64,000 nucleotides of DNA from Bacillus sp. PAMC26568. Its GTDB lineage: Bacteria > Bacillota > Bacilli > Bacillales > Bacillaceae. A program made the position numbers and the translations under genes. The notes under the pieces were generated by a model. It saw only the letters and a list, made by a program, of their open reading frames with translations, did not search any database and was not told the origin of the DNA. The DNA lies in contig NZ_CP060137.1 of assembly GCF_014235785.1 (NCBI RefSeq), positions 3,832,001 through 3,896,000 on the forward strand, read 5' to 3'. This document shows positions 8,836 through 16,036 of the stretch, piece after piece; the stretch's first letter is position 1; each line of letters begins with the position of its first letter.

Positions 8836-10068
8836 TTAGCGATCCTCGACCTTTTCCCACTCTCTATCCAATTTCTTTAAGAACGTCCCTTTCTTTTTCT
8901 CTATCAGAAATTCCTGAAGAATGTTTTCCGCTCCCATTCCGGCAGGATAATAGTGATCTTGGAAACTAGTAATCGTTCCCTCTTCAAAGTTTTCTTTGAT
9001 TCCTTCAAAGACAGGATCCTCTTGAAAAACACCTTCTATAGCTGAAAATGCCTTTTGCTCATCGATGTATCGCTTTGATGTTTCTTTTTCCGTCATAAAT
9101 TCCATAAATTTCATTGCTTCTTCCTTATGTTCGCTGTCTTTGCTGATTGTCAGTAAAACGTCGACCCCTGAAACAAGCTTGTTTTTCTCAGGGTCATTTG
9201 TGACAGGCATCGGAAAAACGCCCAGATCTGCATCCGGATTTGCTTTTAAAATCTCTGGAATGGCCCAGTTTCCTTGGATGTACATAACCCCTTCCCCAGC
9301 TGCGAATGCATTATTTCCATCTCCATAGGCAACTCCGAGATTGTCCTTGTGGCCATATTCCATTAGCGTCAGCATCTTGTCTGCCACTTCGTCATAGCTT
9401 TTAACAAACGTTGTCTTCCCTGAACTTTTCTTGTCTGCAAATTCTTCACCAGCTATGTTACCCCCTAAAGAGTTCCAAGAAATCATTCCGGTCCAAGCGT
9501 CCTTAAGCGTAAAGTAAATTGGTATTTCCCCCGCAGCTTTAGCTTTTTCTAAAATCTCGATAAACTCGTCCCACGTTTTCGGCACTTCCAATCCTAGTTC
9601 TTCAAACTTCTGCTTGTTGTATATAACAGCATTTGCATTTGTTGCATATGGAAGACCGAAAACACCCTCTTCTTCAGGTCCGACTAAGCGATCAATCATA
9701 TCAATATAGGATGGCTGAATCTTTTCAACGAGTTCAGAATCAGAAAAATCATGCAAGACGCCCGCTCTTCCCAATTCGCCATATGTTGCATTCCCTGCAA
9801 TAAACATTAAATCTGGGATATCATTCTTGACCAGCCGGGTTCTTAACACGGTTTCAGCCTCTGGAGGAGAATCGAACTTAATTTTGATATCCGGATTTTC
9901 AGCTTCGAACTCCTCAATTAATCCGTTATATGTATTTATGTTTTCCGATTTATTGGACAGCAGATTCAGCGTTACCTTTCCATCGTCATCTTCACCGGAA
10001 GAGCATCCTGCCAAAATGGACGTTCCAAGTATTAAAGCCGCTGCTGCTGCAGTCATTTTCCTGATCAT
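8836..10068 (-). CDS. Sugar ABC transporter solute-binding lipoprotein (CUT1)
   Basis: 410 aa. Lipoprotein signal with lipobox LAGC (Cys22, GTSILAGCSSGED). Extracellular SBP_bac_1 fold: FEAENPDIKIKFD near the N-terminus, FGLPYATNANAVIYNKQKFEELG (about residues 110-135), AMYIQGNWAIPEI-like binding loop, and a C-terminal helical end. First structural gene of the LacI-regulated operon: SBP, two permeases, ThuA. The promoter region carries two operator palindromes. Substrate unknown; an oligo- or disaccharide is expected for the family. Confidence 0.92.
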   Translation of the reverse strand: MIRKMTAAAAALILGTSILAGCSSGEDDDGKVTLNLLSNKSENINTYNGLIEEFEAENPDIKIKFDSPPEAETVLRTRLVKNDIPDLMFIAGNATYGELGRAGVLHDFSDSELVEKIQPSYIDMIDRLVGPEEEGVFGLPYATNANAVIYNKQKFEELGLEVPKTWDEFIEILEKAKAAGEIPIYFTLKDAWTGMISWNSLGGNIAGEEFADKKSSGKTTFVKSYDEVADKMLTLMEYGHKDNLGVAYGDGNNAFAAGEGVMYIQGNWAIPEILKANPDADLGVFPMPVTNDPEKNKLVSGVDVLLTISKDSEHKEEAMKFMEFMTEKETSKRYIDEQKAFSAIEGVFQEDPVFEGIKENFEEGTITSFQDHYYPAGMGAENILQEFLIEKKKGTFLKKLDREWEKVEDR

Positions 10069-10099
10069 TCATTTTGCCTCCTAATTCAGCATAAGTAAG

Positions 10100-10113
10100 A
10101 GTAAACGTTTACT
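10100..10113. promoter_or_regulatory. LacI-family operator, proximal
   Basis: Palindrome AGTAAACGTTTACT, about 18 bp upstream of the ribosome site of the solute-binding gene. It is the classic GTAAACGTTTAC half-site pair bound by LacI/GalR regulators, and also resembles cre. Confidence 0.8.
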
Positions 10114-10140
10114 TTATTTTTAAAAAAACTTCTTTATTGA

Positions 10141-10154
10141 CGTAAACGTTTACG
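10141..10154. promoter_or_regulatory. LacI-family operator, distal, overlapping the promoter
   Basis: Palindrome CGTAAACGTTTACG, 41 bp (about four helical turns) from the proximal operator. On the minus strand its TTTACG could serve as the -35, with TTAAAA 17 bp on as -10, so binding would block RNA polymerase. Two sites on one DNA face fit a tetramer or looping model. Confidence 0.75.
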
Positions 10155-10176
10155 TTAATGACTTAAAAGAAGAATA

Positions 10177-11187
10177 TCACTCTTCTTTTTTCAAAACACT
10201 GCTTCTTTCCTTTATCGAATGCGGCATAATCCGGCTTTCTACAAGCTGATCACCGTTCATCATGTCAAATATCATTCTTGCTGCTTTTTCTCCCATTTCA
10301 TAGAATGGCTGGGCAAGTGAGGTTAATGGAGGAATCGACATTTCAGCAATTTTTAAATTGTCATAGCCAATGATTGATAGGTCCTCGGGAATCTTAACCC
10401 CCATCTGAAAAGCCGCAGAAATCGCACCAAATGCAATTTCATCGCTGGCTGTAAAAACGGCTGTAACCCCTGGAGCCTGGTTCCTCAGTTTCTTTAAGCC
10501 GTCCATTCCATCTGCTAAGGTAAATCCTTCACTATAGACGATTTGGCTGTCTTGGATAGGCAGACCATGATCCATTAAGGCATTCTTAAATCCTTCAATT
10601 CTCGGTTTGCCTGCAATCAGATCATTTCGGTTTCCACTGATCATCCCTATCCGAGTATGGCCGTTTTTTATCAAGTATTGTGTGGCTGAATAAGCCGCAT
10701 GCCGATCGTCCACTTTTACATATGGAACGGAATAAGCCCGTGATTCTGTAGAAAGAAGGACTAAAGGAATATTCATTTTCTGTATAAATTCGTAGTATTC
10801 TTCTTTCAGCACTTCACTCGTAAAAATGATGCCGTCGACTCGCTTTTCATTCAGCAGCTGCAGGTATTTCATCGTTTTTGAGCCATTCGATTCTGTATGG
10901 CAGACAATGACGCTTGAACCATGAAGATGAGCTGCTTTTTCTATACCTGCCAAGAGCTCCGTCACTAGCATGCTTGAAAGTGCGGGGAATAAAACCCCAA
11001 TCGTAGACGTTTTCTTGTTAATCAATCCTCTTGCAATTGCGTTTGGATGATAGTCCAGCTCTTCAATGGCCTCAAGCACTTTTCGTTTCGTTTTTTCTGA
11101 ATAGCCTTTCTGATTATTGAGAATTCTCGAAACGGTCGCAATCGAAACATTTGCTTTCTTAGCTACATCTTTGATGGTATTTGTCAT
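10177..11187 (-). CDS. LacI family transcriptional repressor
   Basis: 336 aa. N-terminal LacI helix-turn-helix (TIKDVAKKANVSIATVSRIL, residues 4-23) with hinge helix HPNAIARGL. Periplasmic-binding-protein-like sensor domain about 60-330 (IGVLFPALSSMLVTELLAGI; DGIIFTSEVL; AVFTASDEIAFGAI). AGGTGGG precedes the ATG. It lies directly upstream of the sugar transporter operon, on the same strand; the operator pair between them and a third one before its own start suggest local repression with autoregulation. Effector presumably the imported sugar. Confidence 0.92.
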   Translation of the reverse strand: MTNTIKDVAKKANVSIATVSRILNNQKGYSEKTKRKVLEAIEELDYHPNAIARGLINKKTSTIGVLFPALSSMLVTELLAGIEKAAHLHGSSVIVCHTESNGSKTMKYLQLLNEKRVDGIIFTSEVLKEEYYEFIQKMNIPLVLLSTESRAYSVPYVKVDDRHAAYSATQYLIKNGHTRIGMISGNRNDLIAGKPRIEGFKNALMDHGLPIQDSQIVYSEGFTLADGMDGLKKLRNQAPGVTAVFTASDEIAFGAISAAFQMGVKIPEDLSIIGYDNLKIAEMSIPPLTSLAQPFYEMGEKAARMIFDMMNGDQLVESRIMPHSIKERSSVLKKEE

Positions 11188-11210
11188 GTCCCACCTTCTT
11201 CCGATCTTTA

Positions 11211-11226
11211 AGTAAACGTTTTCGTA
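11211..11226. promoter_or_regulatory. Imperfect LacI-family operator before lacI-type gene
   Basis: AGTAAACGTTTTCGTA matches the two operators downstream at most positions. Its place just upstream of the repressor gene suggests autoregulation. Confidence 0.55.
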
Positions 11227-11297
11227 AAATTATAGTACCACCAAATGAAAGCATTTACAATCATTATTTTCATACAAAAGAGCGCATGAATTGCGCT

Positions 11298-12140
11298 CTA
11301 ATTTGATGTGCCCCAAATGAAATTGCCGACTTCCTCATCGACTTCCTTATTTTCATGCAGCCCATTATGTGTCGCTTTCTTAGAAACGATGACTTGCTCC
11401 CGATACTTGTCTGATGTGACGACTTCTCTCATTGATGTCGCACTTTTCACAGAAACCAACCCATCTCCATCTTCTTGTTCACTGATTTTGCCCGCTATTG
11501 AATACACTTTTGTATGTGGATCAAAGTTGCCTTTTTCAGCATAAAGTTCTTTAATTGCCAGTGAGCCTGCGATTAAGTCATGGTCATTCTCGCCATACCT
11601 TTTTTGAAAAACCTCTTTATTAATACCTTGAAATGGAGAACCGATTGTTACGAGCTTTTCTACTTTTGGAAACTCCTTTTCCTGTCTCGTTTCCTGAATA
11701 TAATTGACAGAAACAAGACCTCCCATAGAGTGAGCGACAATGTTCACCTTATCGTATCCATATTCAGATTTTAAGAGCTTCAGTATATTTCCAAGTTCGA
11801 TGCTTGTCTTTTCAAAATTCGAATCATTCTCTTCAAAAAATACTTGGATAAGCGGGTTTTCCACTTTTTCTTTTGTAAGGGATTCACATTCAGCAACTCT
11901 CTGTTCAGACGTGCAAATCAGCGTTTTCTCTCCCCACTCCCGTTCAGTCTGGAATCTTTCCATCATTCCCTTAAAGGAATTCAGCGACCCCCTGTATCCG
12001 TGAACAAAAACGGTCGGTGTCCCTTCATGCTTTACATCACTCGCACCGGTGGATTGGTCCGGCTTCACAATTTGTATGATAAAAAGAAGAGCCATTAAAC
12101 TAATGCCCGTTATAAGTGCAATATTCTTTTTTGAATTCAT
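11298..12140 (-). CDS. Alpha/beta hydrolase, DUF915 (surface hydrolase type)
   Basis: 280 aa. N-terminal membrane anchor or signal (NIALITGISLMALLFIIQIV), then an alpha/beta hydrolase fold: oxyanion strand PTVFVHGYRGSLNSF and nucleophile elbow NIVAHSMGGLVS with catalytic Ser. A late His in ATHNGLHEN and an acidic residue in EDGDGLVS are the likely rest of the triad. The ATG at 12140 has a GAGGGG site; the longer in-frame start at 12161 does not. DUF915 proteins are exported lipase- or esterase-like enzymes of unknown substrate. Confidence 0.85.
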   Translation of the reverse strand: MNSKKNIALITGISLMALLFIIQIVKPDQSTGASDVKHEGTPTVFVHGYRGSLNSFKGMMERFQTEREWGEKTLICTSEQRVAECESLTKEKVENPLIQVFFEENDSNFEKTSIELGNILKLLKSEYGYDKVNIVAHSMGGLVSVNYIQETRQEKEFPKVEKLVTIGSPFQGINKEVFQKRYGENDHDLIAGSLAIKELYAEKGNFDPHTKVYSIAGKISEQEDGDGLVSVKSATSMREVVTSDKYREQVIVSKKATHNGLHENKEVDEEVGNFIWGTSN

Positions 12141-12236
12141 TTCAGGCAGTCCCCTCATCATGTCGTTTTCTTGTCGTAAGCTAATGTATACCCTTTAGCA
12201 TGGCTCGTTAAACCGGGATTTATCGGAGAGCTGTGA

Positions 12237-12350
12237 TTCCGGCCGATTGATGAGTTTTTCCGGCCAATTACAGGAATATTCCGGCCAAAAAACCAGTTTT
12301 CCGGCCAAATTCCGAAATTTTCCGGCCAATTCCAAGGATATTCCGGCCAA
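12237..12350. repeat. Six TTCCGGCC repeats with 21-bp period
   Basis: TTCCGGCC begins at 12237, 12258, 12279, 12299, 12320 and 12341, mostly followed by AA. Steps are 21, 21, 20, 21, 21 bp. The segments between are AT-rich and differ. The one 20-bp step breaks any reading frame, so the repeat is unlikely to be protein-coding; the spacing equals two helical turns. It lies between the hydrolase gene and the divergent lipoprotein gene. Confidence 0.85.
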
Positions 12351-12497
12351 GCTCTTCTTTCACAGTTCTTCGCTCCATAACTTGCCATCTTGACAATTGT
12401 TATTCACATAACGTACTTCAATCATCCTCTACCTTTGCTTCTTGCGACCCTTTTAGGAGATAATAAGAGTGATCTTTTGAACAGAAAGGGATTTGCT

Positions 12498-12950
12498 ATG
12501 AAGAATATTAAATTATGTCTTTTGTTCATTGCCATTACTGCAGTAATTTTGGCAGGATGCAACCGTCCGCAGCTTAAGAACGAAGACTACAGCATGAAAG
12601 GCATTTATAACGGGACTTGGGTAGACAGAGTAAAAGTGAAAGAGGAAGGGAATTTTGTGATTGTCAACTTTCCTGAAGATGGTCAGCTCGCAGAATTGAC
12701 ACTTGGCCTAAAGTCTAAAGACAATAAAATTCTGCATGAGACAAACACAAAAACGACCATTCGCGGAAATGGCGATGGCCCCTTTAAAATAGAGGACCCT
12801 GCACTGAAAAAACCAGTTGAGGGTACAATCTCACTTCGAGGCGACGAAATCGTCATCAGCATTAACGGTCTTGATGAAAATGAGGAAAAGAAGCTCGGGC
12901 TGCATAACGGAACAAAGCTATACAGCAAAGTAGATTATGAACTGAAGTAA
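12498..12950 (+). CDS. Putative lipoprotein of unknown function
   Basis: 150 aa. Signal peptide with lipobox ILAGC (Cys at about residue 20). The rest is a mostly beta-strand soluble domain with no motif I recognise (GIYNGTWVDRVKV; GTISLRGDEIVISI). ATG 12498 has a GAAAGGGA site at good spacing; longer readings from 12390 do not. It stands alone, divergent from the hydrolase and followed by a long hairpin. Lipidation is visible; function is not. Confidence 0.8.
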   Translation: MKNIKLCLLFIAITAVILAGCNRPQLKNEDYSMKGIYNGTWVDRVKVKEEGNFVIVNFPEDGQLAELTLGLKSKDNKILHETNTKTTIRGNGDGPFKIEDPALKKPVEGTISLRGDEIVISINGLDENEEKKLGLHNGTKLYSKVDYELK

Positions 12951-12955
12951 AAAAA

Positions 12956-13050
12956 AATGCATCAGCAATGCAAAATGCTTTATCGGTTTCTCCATAGAAA
13001 AAACAGAAACCAGACAGCATAATTTTGTTCATCTGCTGATGCTCTTTCTT
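12956..13050. terminator. Large nested stem-loop after the lipoprotein gene
   Basis: Outer stem GCATCAGCA (12959-12967) with TGCTGATGC (13034-13042). Inside is a second hairpin, GGTTTCT/AGAAACC near 12986-13012. An A-run precedes it and CTCTTTCTTTT follows, so it can act as a terminator, although the 66-base interior is longer than usual. The region from 13050 to 13277 shows no gene. Confidence 0.55.
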
Positions 13051-13277
13051 TTCAGCAAAAAGCCAAAGAGTATACTTTGTGTGCAGTATTTTTCTTAGCT
13101 GGTAATGCGTAAGCCTGTTATAAGGTAGTTTACTTATACTCTACGGATCACTTTTTGTTTTTTTCCATTTTAAATTATTTGGATTGAGTGTTACCTGCGA
13201 TCCAATAAGGAGTTCGAATGAACGCAAAGTGAGGTAATATCTTAAAGTTTGATTCATTTATTTTCTCATCGAGTATA

Positions 13278-13871
13278 CTAATCATTTAATCCCTTTCCAC
13301 CCAGAATTTGCTGCATATATTTTTCAACCCTTGACTGTCGAGTTTTGGATTGTTTGGGTTGAGAAAAATAAAGAATGTATGCTCTTTGCCGTCCCGGCGT
13401 CAATGCTTCAAAAGCAGTTTTCAAGTCAGGGTTTTCATCGAATTTATTTTGAAGTTCTTCAGGAATTATGAATTCTGTATTCTTTTTAAAATTCACTTCC
13501 AAACCGGCTTTTTCAACTTCAATGGCTTCATAAATATAGGCTTTTAAGATGGTTTCCATTTCAGCTATTTCTTGAACATTGGTGAACCGAATCTGGCGCG
13601 CCGACTGTACATTCTCCGTTTGTTGGATTAGAATCCCATGGGCATCCTTTAACAAGGCACCTTTGTGAAACAGAAGCGCACAATATTCTTTAAATCCATG
13701 TATTAAAACGATGTTTTTTTTCTCAAACGTGTAACAAGGATGCATCCACTTAAATTCTTCGGTCAGCTCACAGTCAAGAACGATATTTCTCAACTTCTCA
13801 AATTCTTCCTTCCACTTTTTAGCTTTACTTAAAAATTCATCAACCTTAGGATTCATTCTACTTTTTGTCAT
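13278..13871 (-). CDS. ydeI: YdeI-like protein (DUF1801 / YdeI-OmdA family)
   Basis: 197 aa from the start chosen (ATG 13871, GAGGGGTG site). N-terminal DUF1801-type domain (LRNIVLDCELTEEFKWMHPCYTF; NIVLIHGFKEYCALLFHKGA) and C-terminal YdeI/OmdA helix bundle (FDENPDLKTAFEALTPGRQRAYILY; QSRVEKYMQQILGGKG). Matches B. subtilis YdeI in architecture. Function is not established; family members bind small ligands or act as accessory proteins. It is downstream of the ArsR/SRPBCC locus, on the same strand. Confidence 0.85.
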   Translation of the reverse strand: MTKSRMNPKVDEFLSKAKKWKEEFEKLRNIVLDCELTEEFKWMHPCYTFEKKNIVLIHGFKEYCALLFHKGALLKDAHGILIQQTENVQSARQIRFTNVQEIAEMETILKAYIYEAIEVEKAGLEVNFKKNTEFIIPEELQNKFDENPDLKTAFEALTPGRQRAYILYFSQPKQSKTRQSRVEKYMQQILGGKGLND

Positions 13872-13962
13872 CAAGGAACACCCCTCTTCAATTTTTCGAT
13901 AACTGACAGTCAAGAATGATCATTCTCGGGTTTCTCCAATTCTTTCTATCACTTTAATGGCA

Positions 13963-14094
13963 TTACTTAATATTCATCAACCTTGAATCATTTTCCATGA
14001 CCTACTTGGCAAGCTTGCTTGAATCGGTTAAGGCGGACAAAACCTTCTCAATCGATGTTGTGAACTGAAAATCCAAGGATAATGTCAAACTCAT
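13963..14094 (-). pseudogene. SRPBCC (AHSA1-like) protein remnant
   Basis: The frame begins with ATG overlapping the ArsR stop (ATGA) and reads MSLTLSLDFQFTTSIEKVLS then ALTDSSKLAK, the usual start of SRPBCC partners of ArsR regulators. Then comes an in-frame TAG where family members have Trp (KLAKW), a few more recognisable residues (VMEND), and homology ends. Only about 35 of about 140 residues are left. This partner is dead while the regulator is intact. Confidence 0.8.
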
Positions 14095-14420
14095 TCATCT
14101 TCCTCCTCTAATAGTTGGTTCAAACGCAACATATTCCTACTCCAGAACTTGCTGTAGAAAGCCACCCAATCTTGAATTTCCCGCAGTGGAATAGCATTGA
14201 GCCTATAACGTGTTTCCCGTCCAACTTTTCGATCGGTTACGAGACGAGCATCTTTCAAGATAGCTAAGTGCTTGGAAACCGCCGTACGACCCATTTCAAA
14301 CTGAGATGTCAATTCGTGAAGAGGTAATTCTTCTGCGCCTGCCAATAGACGAATCAGTTCACGTCGAGTCGGGTCGGCAACGGCAACATACACATCCCTC
14401 ATTTTATTTGTATCGGTCAA
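14091..14420 (-). CDS. ArsR family HTH regulator (SRPBCC-associated type)
   Basis: 109 aa from a TTG at 14420. That start has GGGGAGG six bases upstream; the ATG at 14426 abuts the ribosome site and is unlikely. Winged HTH: VAVADPTRRELIRLLAGAEE, then recognition helix region FEMGRTAVSKHLAILKDA and wing RETRYRLNAIPLREIQDWV. No metal-binding cysteines are visible, so it is not a metalloregulator. The end EDWVAFYSKFW-like is shared by ArsR proteins paired with SRPBCC genes. Its partner downstream is a pseudogene. Confidence 0.85.
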   Translation of the reverse strand: MTDTNKMRDVYVAVADPTRRELIRLLAGAEELPLHELTSQFEMGRTAVSKHLAILKDARLVTDRKVGRETRYRLNAIPLREIQDWVAFYSKFWSRNMLRLNQLLEEEDE

Positions 14421-14606
14421 AATCATCCTCCCCTTACTTTCGAGTTATGAAAAGACTCCGATTGGTGTCTGATTATAATAGGACATTTATTGGTGTCGTG
14501 TCAAGCAGACCTTGCTTGGAAAGTTATAGGGAGCTTATGTCGCTAATCTGCCCCGATAGAAAATAGATCGCCGCTGCAATCATTTTAGGGCTCAAGCGTT
14601 TAGAAT

Positions 14607-14850
14607 CTACTTCATCACTTTCTCTAATATCTTACTCACAAATTTAGTTTTACCATTAGTATAAGCAATACAGTCTTTTGAGGTCTTTGCCAACTTACTT
14701 TGTGTACTCAGCGGCCTCCTCTGAAATGGTACGTACATAACTTCGAAATGCTATATGTTTTAGCTAATTCTTTACTATCCTTATCACACAAATAGTGCTG
14801 GTTTGAGTGACAGGTGTGGAAGGATCTTGCCTATCTGCCACCAAAGCTGA
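14607..14850 (-). pseudogene. Degraded ORF of unknown family in a 640-bp gap
   Basis: Between 14430 and 15060 no intact gene is seen. On the minus strand two neighbouring frames give protein-like pieces that fit end to end across a frameshift: KDSKELAKTYSISKL, then LSTQSKLAKTSKDCIAY and NGKTKFVSKILEKVMK ending in TAG at 14607-14609. I do not recognise the family. The pieces suggest a decayed gene. Confidence 0.35.
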
Positions 14851-15066
14851 ACAAAAAAAGAAGCGGTTCAATTCCCACTTCATATCGAGAATCACTTATC
14901 TTTGTTTATATGTAAACAATGATTTAACACTTATTATGATAGATAATTGCTTCAATATTTAACCTGCCTATACAATTAAGCTGCTTTTAAGGTTCTAATA
15001 ACATGGAATAAAGGTGGAATTGGTAAACTTTTCAAGGTAATTATTAAATAAAGAGGAGCTAATTTA

Positions 15067-15249
15067 ATGAAAGCATTCTTGAGAATCATAGCCATTTTTG
15101 CCATGGCAGCCTTACTTTCAAGACATTTTGGAGTTACGTTTGTAACAGAACATTATTGGTGGTTTTCATTTTTCTTTTTTAGCGCTGTGATCGGGATTAT
15201 TCTTATCGATTTCAAGGAAAAAAAGAAAGTGAAACAAGCTGAAAAATAG
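15067..15249 (+). CDS. Small membrane protein of unknown function
   Basis: 60 aa: one or two hydrophobic helices (FLRIIAIFAMAALLS; WWFSFFFFSAVIGIILID) and a lysine-rich tail (KEKKKVKQAEK), so the C-terminus is likely cytoplasmic. AAAGAGGAG lies 8 bp before ATG. It stands 70 bp upstream of the two-component system on the same strand; joint transcription is possible. Confidence 0.7.
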   Translation: MKAFLRIIAIFAMAALLSRHFGVTFVTEHYWWFSFFFFSAVIGIILIDFKEKKKVKQAEK

Positions 15250-15319
15250 ATAAAAGAAACCCTTAACAAATCTTCTATTTTGAATTAAGGTAAATAAAGA
15301 CAGAAGGGGGAAGATTTCC

Positions 15320-16036
15320 TTGATTCAGAATTCAAGAATTCTGCTGGTTGACGATGAAGAAGCGATATTAAAGCTTGTAAAGACTGTTTTACAAAAAGAA
15401 GGCTTTTCACATATAGATGAATGTGTAACAGGAGAGGCTGTCCTTCAGGCCATTGACACAAAACAGTATGATTTGATTGTACTGGACATCATGCTCCCTG
15501 ATAAAAGCGGGTTTGAACTTTGTCCGCTCATTAAACTGAAATCAGACGCTCCGATCATTTTCTTAAGTGCCAAAAGCGGTGATCTGGACAAACTATCAGG
15601 ATTTGCCTTCGGTGCGGATGACTATATTACAAAACCGTTCAACCCTCTTGAAGTTGCCGCCCGTGCTAAAGCACTATTGAAACGCACGATGCCCCAGTCC
15701 GTTCAAAAGACTGTAATGGAAGAACGATATCAATATGAACGATTTACCTTAAATGTATCATCAGCAGAACTTATCGTTGCGGATCAATCGGTAGACTGCT
15801 CTGCACAGCTTTTTCAGCTATTAATTTTCTTCTGCAAAAATCCAAATCGGGTGTTTACTAAGCATCAGCTTTATGAGAATGTTTGGAATGATCATTATAT
15901 GGTCGATGACAATACAGTAATGGTGCATATCCGCAAGCTGCGCGAAAAAATCGAAGAAAATCCGAGCGAGCCCCGCTATATTAAAACCATAAGAGGTCTT
16001 GGCTATAAATTTGTAGATGACAGGAAAAAACAATGA
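15320..16036 (+). CDS. OmpR/PhoB-family response regulator
   Basis: 238 aa. Receiver domain about 5-118 with acidic pair DDEE at 11-14, phospho-acceptor Asp56 (LIVLDIMLPDKSG) and Lys in YITKPFNPLE. C-terminal winged helix about 135-235 (HQLYENVWNDHYMVDDNTV; HIRKLREKIEENPSEPRYI; RGLGYKF). Start codon is TTG with GGGGGAAG upstream. Overlaps the kinase by 4 bp. No adjacent target genes point to the signal; the BceS/VanS style suggests envelope stress. Confidence 0.9.
   Translation: MIQNSRILLVDDEEAILKLVKTVLQKEGFSHIDECVTGEAVLQAIDTKQYDLIVLDIMLPDKSGFELCPLIKLKSDAPIIFLSAKSGDLDKLSGFAFGADDYITKPFNPLEVAARAKALLKRTMPQSVQKTVMEERYQYERFTLNVSSAELIVADQSVDCSAQLFQLLIFFCKNPNRVFTKHQLYENVWNDHYMVDDNTVMVHIRKLREKIEENPSEPRYIKTIRGLGYKFVDDRKKQ

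Noticed and set aside
12237..12350. Possible CRISPR array in the TTCCGGCC repeats
   Set aside because: The repeat is only 8-10 bp with 11-13 bp gaps, far too short.
12158..12388. 76-codon minus-strand frame with WPEN/GRN repeats
   Set aside because: Produced by the TTCCGGCC array; the repeat changes frame at the 20-bp step, there is no ribosome site, and composition is unlike protein.
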